A stretch of 64,000 nucleotides of DNA from Caulobacter henricii (GCF_001414055.1 NZ_CP013002.1:204501-268500), one strand, 5' to 3'; counted from the stretch's first letter, positions 44,283-53,562 are shown. A program made the numbers and translations. The notes: generated by a model from the sequence alone, not told the origin.

Positions 44283-44846
44283 TCACGGCTGTTTTCCCGG
44301 CCAGACCAGAAAGCCCTGGGCGTCGCGACCGGCCACCCGGTACTCGACGCGATGCGAGGGGCCGGGACCGTAGCGGGTCTCCTGCCGCTCGATCGCCCCG
44401 TAGCCAGAGCCGTAGTCGCTAGCGTAGCCGCTGCTGTAGCTGTAGCGGCTGGCCTCATAGGCCTCTGTGTACTGGGATGAGGCGGTTTCGACCTCGAGCG
44501 GCTGCCCGCCATAGCCATAGCCATAGCCATAGCCGTAGCCAGCGCCATAACTAGCGCCATAGTCAGAGCCATAACCAGCGCCATAGCCACCAAGGCCGGA
44601 GGCCTGGCTGCCGGGCTCGCATTCGACGCGCTCCCAGCGAGAGGCCCCGCCCGGTCCCGTCATGCGGCGGATCACGCACTGGCCCGGCTGAATGTTGGGC
44701 GGCAGCTGTTCGGCCTCCGGCGGCAGGCCCGGCCGCACCAGGGGCGGTCCGCCGCTCAGCCCGTGACCTGGCCCTCCCGCCATGGCGGTGCCGGCGGACA
44801 GAAGACTCGCTGCGGCGAGACAGAGCGACAGGCAGGGCAAGATCAT
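44283..44846 (-). CDS. Exported Gly/Tyr-repeat protein of unknown function
   Basis: Exported protein of 187 residues. A signal peptide (LSLCLAAASLLSAGTAMAGG) is followed by a domain with two Cys (QPGQCVIRRMTGPGG, RVECEPGSQ), and then low-complexity Gly-Tyr and Ser-Tyr repeats (GYGYGYGYGYGG). The repeat DNA contains four tandem copies of GCCATA at 44508-44531. Gly/Tyr tracts are found in adhesive or phase-separating surface proteins. I know no family for it. Confidence 0.65.
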   Translation of the reverse strand: MILPCLSLCLAAASLLSAGTAMAGGPGHGLSGGPPLVRPGLPPEAEQLPPNIQPGQCVIRRMTGPGGASRWERVECEPGSQASGLGGYGAGYGSDYGASYGAGYGYGYGYGYGGQPLEVETASSQYTEAYEASRYSYSSGYASDYGSGYGAIERQETRYGPGPSHRVEYRVAGRDAQGFLVWPGKQP

Positions 44847-44972
44847 GAAACGGCTCCTGAGCCGTTAGGAAAGCATTAAGGAACATGAACGGCCTGCGGG
44901 TTCACCTGCTGGGCGAGCAGGGAGTCGCGGGCGGGGACCCTTGCCTCCCGCCAAGCTGCGCCCTACCGTCGA

Positions 44973-44988
44973 TCAAACGGTTGTTTGA
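44973..44988. promoter_or_regulatory. Operator TCAAAC-N4-GTTTGA before the HAD gene
   Basis: The palindrome TCAAAC-GGTT-GTTTGA lies 8 bp before the HAD start and overlaps its ribosome site region. It has the form (G/C)AAAC-N2-4-GTTT(G/C) reported for PsrA, a TetR-type fatty-acid regulator. The same palindrome precedes the SDR gene at 45957. Confidence 0.6.
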
Positions 44989-44995
44989 GGGCGGT

Positions 44996-45637
44996 ATGGC
45001 GATCGAGGCGGTGATCTGGGACTTTGGCGGGGTGTTCACGACCTCGCCCTTCGAGGCCTTCCGGCGCTATGAAGCCGAACGCGGTCTGCCCGGCGATTTC
45101 ATCCGCACGGTCAATGCCACCGATCCCGACACCAATGCCTGGGCCCGGTTCGAGCGGTCCGAGATCGATGCAGCCCAGTTCGACACCCTGTTCCTGGACG
45201 AGGCCACGCGCCTGGGCCACGCGGTGCGCGGTGCCGACGTCCTGCCCCTGCTGTACGGTGATCTGCGCCCCCGGGTGCTGGCGGCGATGCGGGCCTGCAA
45301 GGCCCGGTTCAAGGTCGGCTGTATCACCAACAATGTCTCGGCCGGACACGGGGCGGGCATGGCCTCCTCCGAAGACAAGGCCGCCGCGGTCAGCGCGATC
45401 ATGAGTGACTTCGAGGTGGTGATCGAAAGTTCCAAGGCCGGGGTCAGAAAGCCCGATCCGCGCATCTATCTGATGATGTGCGAGGCCCTGAACGTCGCGC
45501 CGGAACACTGCGTCTATCTCGACGACCTGGGGGTCAACTGCAAGCCGGCGGCCGCCCTCGGCATGACCGCGATCAAGGTCTCCAGCGAAGATCAGCTGCT
45601 CGCCGACCTTGCGAAGGTGACCGGATTGGCGTTCTGA
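44996..45637 (+). CDS. HAD-family hydrolase (ACAD10-N-terminal type)
   Basis: Haloacid-dehalogenase superfamily phosphatase of 213 residues. The nucleophile motif is altered: AVIWDFGGVFTTSP has a single Asp, as in the epoxide-hydrolase N-terminal and ACAD10-like subgroup. The Lys motif (SSKAGVRKPDPRIYL) and acidic motif (CVYLDDLGVNCKPA) are intact. Relatives are often found with acyl-CoA dehydrogenases. ATG at 44996 is chosen; the frame extends upstream without coding character. A PsrA-like operator precedes it. Confidence 0.85.
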   Translation: MAIEAVIWDFGGVFTTSPFEAFRRYEAERGLPGDFIRTVNATDPDTNAWARFERSEIDAAQFDTLFLDEATRLGHAVRGADVLPLLYGDLRPRVLAAMRACKARFKVGCITNNVSAGHGAGMASSEDKAAAVSAIMSDFEVVIESSKAGVRKPDPRIYLMMCEALNVAPEHCVYLDDLGVNCKPAAALGMTAIKVSSEDQLLADLAKVTGLAF

Positions 45638-45670
45638 AGAGGGATCATCCCCTTCGCGTCAGGACCTGCC

Positions 45671-45952
45671 ATGTCACGCCCCAAGATCGGTGCCGCCGCC
45701 GCTGTTGCACAGCTTTCGGGCTGGAGCGCCGCGCCGGACAAGGACGCCATCACCAAGACCTTCAAGTTCGCCGATTTCAACGCGGCCTTCGGCTTCATGA
45801 CCCGGGTGGCCCTGATGGCCGACAAGCTCGATCACCACCCCGAATGGTTCAATGTCTACAACCGCGTCGAGGTGCTGCTGACCACCCATGACGCCGACGG
45901 GGTGACGGAGCTGGACCTCACCCTTGCGAAGTTCATGGACGCGGCGGCCTGA
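45671..45952 (+). CDS. Pterin-4a-carbinolamine dehydratase
   Basis: Small enzyme of 93 residues that recycles the pterin cofactor of aromatic amino-acid hydroxylases. The characteristic block [18 protein letters not shown] with the catalytic His residues, and [13 protein letters not shown] at the end, are diagnostic. It lies 33 bp after the HAD gene. No phenylalanine hydroxylase gene is in the window. Confidence 0.93.
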   Translation: MSRPKIGAAAAVAQLSGWSAAPDKDAITKTFKFADFNAAFGFMTRVALMADKLDHHPEWFNVYNRVEVLLTTHDADGVTELDLTLAKFMDAAA

Positions 45953-45956
45953 ACCA

Positions 45957-45974
45957 TTCAAACTAATGTTTGAA
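45957..45974. promoter_or_regulatory. Operator TTCAAAC-N4-GTTTGAA before the SDR gene
   Basis: A perfect palindrome with 7-base arms lies 20 bp before the SDR start and directly after the pterin dehydratase stop. Its core TCAAAC-N4-GTTTGA is identical in both arms to the site at 44973-44988. Confidence 0.65.
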
Positions 45975-45993
45975 ACATTCGGGAGGACGCCAA

Positions 45994-46779
45994 ATGGCGC
46001 AGAACACGGGCCGGGTCGCCGGCAAGAAGGCTTTCATCACCGGTGGAGCCCAGGGTCTGGGCGCGGCGGCGGGGCGGATGCTGGCCAGCCAGGGTGCCAA
46101 GGTCAGCCTGGCCGACATCAACCTGGCGGGCGCTCAAGCGGTCGCTGACGAGATCAATGCCGCCCACGGAGCCGGCACGGCTTTCGCCTTCGAGCTGGAC
46201 GTCACCCAGGAAGACGAATGGATCGCCGTGCTTGAGAAAGCCACCGAGGTCATGGGCGGCCTGTCGGTGCTGGTCAACAATGCCGGTATCGGCGGCGACG
46301 GCCCGATCGAGAGTCTGGATTTCGCCCTCTGGAAGAAGGTGATGTCGGTCAATGTCGACTCGGTCTTCCTCGGTGCCAAGCACGCCCTGACCCATATGCG
46401 GGCCCATCAGCCCGGCTCGATCATCAATCTCTCGTCGATCGCCGGTCTGATCGCCAACGGCAATTCCCCGGCCTACAACGCCTCCAAGGCGGCGGTCTGG
46501 CTGCTGTCCAAGAACATCGCGCTCTACTGCGCCAAGATGAAGCTGGATATTCGCTCCAACTCGATCCATCCGACCTTCATCGACACCCCGATCCTCGATG
46601 GCTTCACGGCGCGGTTCGGCAAGGAAGAGGCCCACGCCAAGCTGGCGCGGCAGGTGCCCCTCGGCCGGATCGGCGAGCCCAACGACATCGCCAATGCCGT
46701 GCTCTATCTGGCCAGCGACGAGAGCAAGTTCATGACCGGGGCCGAGATCAAGGTCGACGGCGGCATCTCGGCGATGTGA
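45994..46779 (+). CDS. Short-chain dehydrogenase/reductase
   Basis: NAD(P)-dependent SDR of 261 residues. The cofactor loop is FITGGAQGLGAAAGRML, an Asp after the second strand (SLADINLAG) suggests NAD preference, and the active site reads NLSSIAGLIANGNSPAYNASKAA with Ser, Tyr and Lys. The closing block is FMTGAEIKVDGGISAM. GGGAGGA lies 6 bases before ATG 45994. Similar proteins oxidise hydroxyacyl or steroid alcohols. The operator shared with the HAD gene suggests joint control by a lipid-responsive TetR-type repressor. Confidence 0.9.
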   Translation: MAQNTGRVAGKKAFITGGAQGLGAAAGRMLASQGAKVSLADINLAGAQAVADEINAAHGAGTAFAFELDVTQEDEWIAVLEKATEVMGGLSVLVNNAGIGGDGPIESLDFALWKKVMSVNVDSVFLGAKHALTHMRAHQPGSIINLSSIAGLIANGNSPAYNASKAAVWLLSKNIALYCAKMKLDIRSNSIHPTFIDTPILDGFTARFGKEEAHAKLARQVPLGRIGEPNDIANAVLYLASDESKFMTGAEIKVDGGISAM

Positions 46780-46792
46780 TTTAGAAGGGCCA

Positions 46793-46902
46793 GGTCCTCC
46801 CCCTTTGGGGGAGGTCGCCCGCAGGGCCGGAGGGGGCTAGCTGAGCCTAGGCCGAGATGGCCCCCTCAGTCGGCTTTGCCGACAGCTCCCCCAGTTGGGG
46901 CG
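46793..46902. repeat. Intergenic inverted-repeat element (class C)
   Basis: Built from GGTCCTCCCCCTTTGGGGGA at the left and AGCTCCCCCAGTTGGGG at the right, with GCCGGAGGGGGC answered by GGCCCCCTCAGT between, and a small GTCGGCTTTGCCGAC hairpin. It lies between the convergent SDR and regA genes. It resembles classes A and B in design but not in sequence detail. Confidence 0.65.
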
Positions 46903-46916
46903 CATCCACCCTTCGA

Positions 46917-47474
46917 CTACCGCGGTGCGCGCTTGGCCAGGATGCGCTGCAGGGTCCGGCGGTGCATGTTCAGACGGCGCGCCGTCTCCGAGACATTGTG
47001 TCCGCACATCTCATAGACCCGCTGGATATGCTCCCAGCGAACCCGGTCGGCGCTCATCGGGTTTTCCGGCGGGGCAGGGGCGGCGTCCTTGGCGGCCAGC
47101 AGGGCGCGGGCCACATCATCGGCGTCGGCCGGCTTGGAGAGGTAGTCGACCACCCCGGCCTTCACGGCCGCGACGGCGGTGGCGATATTGCCATAGCCGG
47201 TCAGCATGATGATCTTGGCATCGGGTCGGGCTTCGCGCACCGCCTCGACCACCTTCAGACCGGTGCCGTCCTCCAGCCGCATGTCGAGCACCGCATGGGC
47301 CGGGGCCTCGACCCGCAGCACCGCCAGGGCCTCGGCCACCGAGGCGGCGAGGGTCACCACAAACCCGCGCTGCTCCAGGGCGCGGCCCAGGCGCGTGCGC
47401 AGGGGCGCGTCGTCGTCGAGCAGCAGTAGCGTCTTGTCGGGCAGGGCCGCGACCAGCTCACTGATATCCGCCAT
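46917..47474 (-). CDS. regA: RegA/ActR/PrrA-type response regulator
   Basis: Global redox response regulator of 185 residues. The receiver contains LLLLDDDAPLRTRL, the phosphorylated Asp in HAVLDMRLEDGTGL and the Lys in YLSKPADADD. A proline linker (APAPPENP) leads to the strongly conserved C-terminal helix-turn-helix NVSETARRLNMHRRTLQRILAKRAPR. It controls respiration, carbon and nitrogen functions in relatives. The partner kinase lies 76 bp upstream on the same strand. Confidence 0.94.
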   Translation of the reverse strand: MADISELVAALPDKTLLLLDDDAPLRTRLGRALEQRGFVVTLAASVAEALAVLRVEAPAHAVLDMRLEDGTGLKVVEAVREARPDAKIIMLTGYGNIATAVAAVKAGVVDYLSKPADADDVARALLAAKDAAPAPPENPMSADRVRWEHIQRVYEMCGHNVSETARRLNMHRRTLQRILAKRAPR

Positions 47475-47550
47475 GAATTCAGCGCCTCCCCGCGCCTAGA
47501 CCCAGCCGTGTACACTCACAAGTTATCATGTCGTCCTTCCGGGCCAGGCT

Positions 47551-48951
47551 TCAAGCCCCCGTGTAACCAGGGGCTTCAAGTGCTGACCTCGGCCAACGCG
47601 CCGAGACCACCGCCCCGCCGCGCCGACCATTGCGAAAATCCACCGTCGCCCCGGTCCGTTCGAGCAGGGTCTTGGCGATGAAAAAGCCCAGTCCCATGCC
47701 GATATGGCCCGTACGCGAGCCCTCGGCCCCCGGCCTTGTGGTGACATAGGGTTCGCCCAGCTTGGCCAGCACCTCGGCGGTAAAGCCCGGCCCGTCGTCG
47801 CGAACCTCGATGACAACCGAGCGCTGGTCGAAGCGGGCGATGACCAGCACCTCCGCCCGGGCGAAGTCGACGGCGTTTTCGACGATCGAGGTCATGGCGT
47901 GGATCACCTCCGGCCGCCGCCAGATGTCGGGGGCGGTTTCCCCTGACGGCCCATTGACCACGGCCTCGACGCGGACCCCGTGCACCAGGTGCGGCTCGAT
48001 CACGTCCTGGACCAGCTGCACCAGGCTCATCCGTTCGTGCACGGCGTCCTGGGCTTCGGGCATTTCGGTCAGGCGCTGCAGGATCTCGCGACAGCGGGCC
48101 GCCTGGCCGATCATCAGTTCGGCATCTTCGCGCGTCTGGTCATCCGGCGCATTGCGGGCCATTTCGCGGGCCACGACCGAGATGGTGGCCAGGGGCGTGC
48201 CGAGCTCATGGGCGGCGGCCGCAGCCAGGGCCCCGAGGGCCGACAGCCGCTGTTCGCGGGCCAGCACCGTCTCGGTGACATTGAGGGCCAGTTCCATCCG
48301 GGCGGACTCGCTGGCCGCCTGCCAGGCATAGGCCCCGGTGATGATAATCCCGAGTATCCGGGCCGCTACCATGGCGAACAGCACCGATGGCGGGGGGGGC
48401 GGCATGGCCGGGGTCCCCGCCAGGGTCGGCATGGGCATGTGAAAAAAGGCGAGGGCGATTTGGCAGCCTATGGCCAGCAGGGCCAGGCCGAGGGCGAAAC
48501 GGGCCGGCAGGGTGGCCGCCGCCAGGGTCACCGGCGCAATCAGCAGCAGACAGAAGACGTTCTGCGCGCCCCCGGTCAGATAGAGCAGGCCGGTCATCTG
48601 CAGAATGTCGAAGGCGATCTGGGCCGTGGCCTCGCCTTCGCGGGCCATTCTCTGGCCGGTCGAGGCCAGGCCCAGCAGGACATTGAGCCAGGCCGACAGG
48701 GCGACCAGCGAGAAACACAGGGCCCAGGGGGCCTGCAGCTTCAGCACCAGCGCGCCGAACAGCAGGGCGGCGGTCTGACCGGCGATGGCCAGCCAGCGCT
48801 GGGTCAGCAGGGAGCGTACACGAAGGCGGCCGCGACGCAGCCCGGGTGCGGCCCAGGACCAGTCGTCGTCTTGCGCCGGATCTTCACCCGGCTTATCGAG
48901 CCCGTTCGACCGCTGGTCGCTGGGCGTTCTCGCGAACGACACGTCAGCCAT
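47551..48951 (-). CDS. regB: RegB/ActS/PrrB-type redox sensor kinase
   Basis: Membrane sensor kinase of 466 residues with six hydrophobic segments, followed by a HisKA domain (AAAAHELGTPLATISVVAREM) and HATPase domain (MTSIVENAVDFA, DDGPGFTAEVL, GMGLGFFIAKTLLERTG). The membrane domain carries the ubiquinone-sensing heptapeptide, but here it reads GGAQNVF instead of GGxxNPF, with Val in place of Pro. ATG at 48951 is chosen. SenC is divergent, 54 bp away, as in many alphaproteobacterial reg loci. Confidence 0.93.
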   Translation of the reverse strand: MADVSFARTPSDQRSNGLDKPGEDPAQDDDWSWAAPGLRRGRLRVRSLLTQRWLAIAGQTAALLFGALVLKLQAPWALCFSLVALSAWLNVLLGLASTGQRMAREGEATAQIAFDILQMTGLLYLTGGAQNVFCLLLIAPVTLAAATLPARFALGLALLAIGCQIALAFFHMPMPTLAGTPAMPPPPPSVLFAMVAARILGIIITGAYAWQAASESARMELALNVTETVLAREQRLSALGALAAAAAHELGTPLATISVVAREMARNAPDDQTREDAELMIGQAARCREILQRLTEMPEAQDAVHERMSLVQLVQDVIEPHLVHGVRVEAVVNGPSGETAPDIWRRPEVIHAMTSIVENAVDFARAEVLVIARFDQRSVVIEVRDDGPGFTAEVLAKLGEPYVTTRPGAEGSRTGHIGMGLGFFIAKTLLERTGATVDFRNGRRGGAVVSARWPRSALEAPGYTGA

Positions 48952-49005
48952 ACTGCAGGATTGTCCAGATTTTCGCGTCTGGCGAGAGCCAAAGGAAAGA
49001 TGCCC

Positions 49006-49602
49006 ATGCCTCGTCACCGTATTGTCCTGATCCTGGCCTGTGTTGTCGGGGCGATCTTCGCCACCGGCCTGGCCTTCCGGGCGGGCATGTTCAAGTCAGC
49101 CGAGGGACCTGCGGCGGTCGGCGGTCCGTTCGCGCTGGTGGACCAGAACGGGGCCCCGGCGACGGAAAAGGTGCTGAAAGGCCAGTGGAGCGCGGTGTTC
49201 TTCGGCTTCACCTATTGCCCGGATGTCTGCCCCGGCACGCTGCAGGGCCTGGCGGCGGCCACCGACCTGCTCGGCCCGAAGAAGGCCGAGAATCTGCAGA
49301 TCGTCTTTATTTCGGTCGATCCGGGCCGCGACGACGTGAAGCAGATGAAAGCCTATCTGTCGGCCGACTATGTGCCCAAATCGACCCTGGGCCTGACGGG
49401 CACGCCCCAGCAGGTGGCGGCGGCCGCCCGGGCCTATCGGGTCTATTATGCCAAGGTCGGTGACGGCCCCGGCTATACGATCGACCATTCGACCGCGATC
49501 TATCTGATGGACCCCAAGGGCCGCTTCAGGACGGTGATCCCCTACAGCCTGCCACCGGAAGACATTGCCCGCCGGATCAATGACGCCATGCGCGAGGGCT
49601 GA
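49006..49602 (+). CDS. senC: SCO1/SenC-family copper protein
   Basis: Membrane-anchored periplasmic thioredoxin-fold protein of 198 residues that helps load copper into cytochrome oxidase. One N-terminal membrane helix (IVLILACVVGAIFATGLAF) is followed by the copper-binding motif TYCPDVCPGTL and the distal His in IDHSTAIYLMD. ATG 49006 is 9 bases after AAGGA; an ATG at 49000 is too close to it. It diverges from regB. It probably cooperates with the PCu(A)C protein at 16.7 kb. Confidence 0.93.
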   Translation: MPRHRIVLILACVVGAIFATGLAFRAGMFKSAEGPAAVGGPFALVDQNGAPATEKVLKGQWSAVFFGFTYCPDVCPGTLQGLAAATDLLGPKKAENLQIVFISVDPGRDDVKQMKAYLSADYVPKSTLGLTGTPQQVAAAARAYRVYYAKVGDGPGYTIDHSTAIYLMDPKGRFRTVIPYSLPPEDIARRINDAMREG

Positions 49603-49713
49603 TCGGGGCCCGGTCGGCGCTCCGCGCGGGACAGCGGGGCGGCGGCCTGTTTCTTCGGTGGACTTTGTTAGGTTTCGGCGTGCTATGCTGCGGCGCAATA
49701 TATCGGATGCGCC

Positions 49714-50976
49714 ATGCTCTACGCCCTTCATGAAGCGGCCTATTATGCCTCGTCTCCCCTGCGCGAAGCGGCCCGCGTCGCGCGTGACTTCTGGGGCTCG
49801 CCGCTAAACCCCGTCTCCGCCACGGATCTTGGTCGCCGGATGCACGCCGGTGCCGACCTGTTCACCAACATCACCCGCCGCTACGGCAAGCCGGCCTGGA
49901 ACATCAACACCGTCAAGGTCGGCCAGGTCGACGTGCGGGTGCGCCCCACCGTGGTCTGGGAAAGCCCCTGGGCCCGTGTCGTGCAGTTCGACCGCGACAT
50001 GGCTGACATGCGCCGGGCCGGGAAGTTCAGCCTCGACCCCGCCGTGCTGATCGTCGCGCCCCTGTCGGGCCACTATGCCACCCTGCTGCGCGGCACGGTC
50101 GAGGCCTTCCTGCCCGACCATGCGGTGTTCATCGTCGACTGGACCAATGCCCGCGAAGTTTCGATGCTCGAGGGGCGTTTCGACTTCCACGACTATATCG
50201 ATCACATCATCCAGATGCTGGCCGTGCTGGGTCCGCGTCCCAATGTCGTGGCCGTCTGCCAGCCCGGCCCGCCGGTCCTGGCCGCCGCCGCCCTGATGGC
50301 CGAGGACAATCACCCCTCACGCCCGGCCAGCATGACCTTCATGGGCTCGCCGATCGATGCGCGCCTGTCGCCGACCGTGACCAACAACCTGGCGGAGGAA
50401 AAGCCCTTCACCTGGTTCCAGTCGAACATGATCTACACCGTGCCGCCGCCCTATGTCGGGGCCGGCCGGCGCGTCTATCCGGGCTTCGTGCAACTGGCCA
50501 GCTTCATGAGCATGAATGCCCAGAAGCACCAGGACGCCCATCGCCGCTACTTCCAGGACCTGGTCAAGGGCGACGGCGACGGTGCCGACAAGCACCTTGA
50601 ATTCTATGACGAGTACCTGTCGGTCCTCGACCTGACCGAGGAATTCTACCTCCAGACCATCGACATCGTCTTCCAGCAGCACCTGCTGCCCAAGGGCGAA
50701 CTGATGCATCACGGACGGCGGGTGCGGCCCGACCTGATCACCGATATCGGCCTGATGACGGTCGAGGGCGAGAACGATGACATCTCGGGCATCGGCCAGA
50801 CCCAGGCCGCCCATGGCCTGACCCCCAACCTGCCCGCCGAGATGAAGACCGACTATGTCCAGCCGGGCGTCGGCCACTATGGCGTCTTCAACGGTCGGCG
50901 GTTCCGCGAGGAGATCTATCCGCGGGTCCGCTCGTTCATCCGCAAGAGTGATCCCAACTTCGGCGACGAGATCTGA
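49714..50976 (+). CDS. phaZ: Intracellular polyhydroxyalkanoate depolymerase
   Basis: Depolymerase of 420 residues that mobilises stored polyhydroxybutyrate on granules. The lipase-box-like nucleophile is Cys, in VVAVCQPGPPVLAAAALM, as in the PhaZ intracellular family. Asp and His of the triad are expected in LMTVEGENDDISG and QPGVGHYGVFNGRRF. There is no signal peptide. The gene is monocistronic. Confidence 0.93.
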   Translation: MLYALHEAAYYASSPLREAARVARDFWGSPLNPVSATDLGRRMHAGADLFTNITRRYGKPAWNINTVKVGQVDVRVRPTVVWESPWARVVQFDRDMADMRRAGKFSLDPAVLIVAPLSGHYATLLRGTVEAFLPDHAVFIVDWTNAREVSMLEGRFDFHDYIDHIIQMLAVLGPRPNVVAVCQPGPPVLAAAALMAEDNHPSRPASMTFMGSPIDARLSPTVTNNLAEEKPFTWFQSNMIYTVPPPYVGAGRRVYPGFVQLASFMSMNAQKHQDAHRRYFQDLVKGDGDGADKHLEFYDEYLSVLDLTEEFYLQTIDIVFQQHLLPKGELMHHGRRVRPDLITDIGLMTVEGENDDISGIGQTQAAHGLTPNLPAEMKTDYVQPGVGHYGVFNGRRFREEIYPRVRSFIRKSDPNFGDEI

Positions 50977-51007
50977 GGCTTTTCGACAGCGCTCAATTTT
51001 AAGCTCC

Positions 51008-51036
51008 GTCATTCCCGCCCTCGTGGCGGGAAAGAC
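51008..51036. repeat. Short palindrome of the GTCAT-CCCG family
   Basis: GTCATTCCCGCC is followed after a 5-base loop by GGCGGGAAAGAC. It lies between phaZ and the YgjP-like gene. The sister palindrome at 51834 shares the GTCAT-CCCG end. It may double as a phaZ terminator. Confidence 0.55.
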
Positions 51037-51108
51037 GGATGAATGGGGCAAGGGCGAGCATCACGCACTGACCTTGCATCCCTCCCACGCAACCGCGATG
51101 TAGGGCTC

Positions 51109-51831
51109 ATGGCTTTGTTCACGGCGGCGCAGCGCTTTTCCGACGGAGACCGGCTGGACGTGGCCGGTTGCCCCGTGCGGCTGAAGGTCGACGGCCGGGC
51201 GCGGCGGGTGTCGCTGCGGGTCGATCGCACCAAATCCGAAGTGGTGGCCCTGGCCCCCAGCCCGCGACGTCTGAACGAGGCCGTGGCCTTCGCCCACGAA
51301 AAATCCGCATGGATCGCCGGTCAGCTGGCCGCCCTGCCGGGACGGACCCGGATCGCGCCGGGCGGGACCCTGCGACTCCACGGTGAGGCCTATCGTCTCG
51401 AGGTCGGACCCGGCCGGGCCCGCATCGACGGCGACCGTCTTGTCGCGCCCGATGACGCCAACTGGGGGCTGAAGATCCTGCGTCTGGCCAAGCGCGAGGC
51501 CCTCACGGTCCTGACCGAGCGCACGGCCCTCCATGCCGAGGCCCTCGGCCGGCCGATGCCGACCGTGGCCGTGGCCGATCCGAAGGCGCGCTGGGGCTCC
51601 TGCCGCCCGGCCCGGCCCGGAACGCCGGCGGCCATCCGCTACAGCTGGCGGCTGATCCTGGCCCCGGCGGCGGTGGCCGACTATGTCGTGGCCCATGAAT
51701 GCGCTCACCTGATCGAGGCCAATCACGGTCCGAAATTCTGGGCCCTGTGCGAGCGGCTGGTCGGGGATCCCGCGCCGCACCGCGCCTGGCTGCGGGCCCA
51801 TGCCGCCACGCTGCACGCCCTCTCGGCCTGA
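51109..51831 (+). CDS. YgjP-like (DUF45) zinc metallopeptidase
   Basis: Cytoplasmic protein of 240 residues. The zinc site HECAH is in DYVVAHECAHLIEANHGPKFW, followed by a distal Trp/Cys segment; upstream is the conserved RWGSCRPARPGTPAAIRYSWRLILAP block of the YgjP/SprT-like family. Substrates are unknown; a relative links to UTP pyrophosphatase-like activity and others to type I restriction loci, neither supported here. It is convergent with asd. Confidence 0.88.
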   Translation: MALFTAAQRFSDGDRLDVAGCPVRLKVDGRARRVSLRVDRTKSEVVALAPSPRRLNEAVAFAHEKSAWIAGQLAALPGRTRIAPGGTLRLHGEAYRLEVGPGRARIDGDRLVAPDDANWGLKILRLAKREALTVLTERTALHAEALGRPMPTVAVADPKARWGSCRPARPGTPAAIRYSWRLILAPAAVADYVVAHECAHLIEANHGPKFWALCERLVGDPAPHRAWLRAHAATLHALSA

Positions 51832-51833
51832 CG

Positions 51834-51866
51834 TCATCCCGGCCCGGCGCGGCCGGCCGGGATGAC
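51834..51866. terminator. Perfect palindrome between convergent YgjP and asd genes
   Basis: GTCATCCCGGCC (51834-51845) and GGCCGGGATGAC (51855-51866) form a perfect 12-bp stem. It starts 3 bp after the YgjP-like stop and ends 12 bp before the asd stop, so it can act for both strands. The lack of T runs makes it equally a repeat element. Confidence 0.5.
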
Positions 51867-51878
51867 GGGTCCGGGTTC

Positions 51879-53027
<1,149 letters not shown>

Positions 53028-53108
53028 CTAGACCGCGCACAGACCCGAAGACGCCCCACCGAAGCGGGTCGTTTTTGGGGTCATAATAGTGGTCGCGGCG
53101 ATAACCAT
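53028..53108 (-). CDS. Candidate Thr/Ile/Met leader peptide of asd
   Basis: A 26-codon frame from ATG 53108 to TAG 53028-53030 encodes MVIAATTIMTPKTT and then 12 ordinary residues. Ten of the first 14 residues are Thr, Ile, Met or Lys, the end products of the pathway that asd serves. It ends about 100 bp before asd and is followed by hairpins, as in thr-type attenuators. No ribosome site is visible, so it may be leaderless. Composition and position are the only evidence. Confidence 0.5.
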   Translation of the reverse strand: MVIAATTIMTPKTTRFGGASSGLCAV

Positions 53109-53173
53109 CGGCGGGGTTTCTAGCGGCGAAGGTTGGTGGCGTAAAGTGTGGGTGTGCGGCGGCGCCCTTCACT

Positions 53174-53304
53174 CCGCTCTCCCCGGCGAAAGCCGGGGCC
53201 CAGATCGAACCCGCTGACCTCGAAGCGCTTGCAGGGCGACAGGGCGAGAACACCCCCAGCCGCCCCGGATGAATCTGGGCCCCGGCTTTCGCCGGGGAGA
53301 GCGG
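53174..53304. repeat. Element with perfect 32-bp inverted ends
   Basis: The 32 bases at 53174-53205 are repeated exactly in reverse complement at 53273-53304. Each arm contains its own hairpin CCCCGGC-GAAA-GCCGGGG. The 67 bp between carry no gene. It belongs to the style of composite REP elements. Confidence 0.85.
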
Positions 53305-53377
53305 GGGATTTGAGTTTGCTTGCTGACGTCCTTCTCTCCAGAGAAGGAGCCCTCCCTAAATCTCACGGCGAGACGAT

Positions 53378-53470
53378 CGCAGGGCTGTTCGGGTTGCTCA
53401 AGGACGGCGCGTAGCGCCGCCGCGTGGCGGCCGCCCGGAGGGCGGTCCTTGACCAACCCGAACAGCCCTG
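53378..53470. repeat. Cruciform with 27-bp arms and inner hairpins
   Basis: Arms at 53378-53404 and 53444-53470 are complementary with one mismatch. The 39 bases between fold into short hairpins (GGCGC-GTA-GCGCC, GCCGC-GT-GGCGGC, CGCCC-GGA-GGGCG; not all at once). Weaker outer arms, CCTAAATCTC near 53354 and GAGATTTAAGG near 53486, extend the symmetry. CCGACC-CTT-GGTCGG follows at 53505-53519. It may be a MITE-like element or structured RNA. Confidence 0.75.
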
Positions 53471-53562
53471 CACGCTGCAGCCTCCAAGAGATTTAAGGAT
53501 CGCACCCGACCCTTGGTCGGTGTGGCGAAAGATCAGAACGTTGATTGAGTGGCGTTAGGCTA

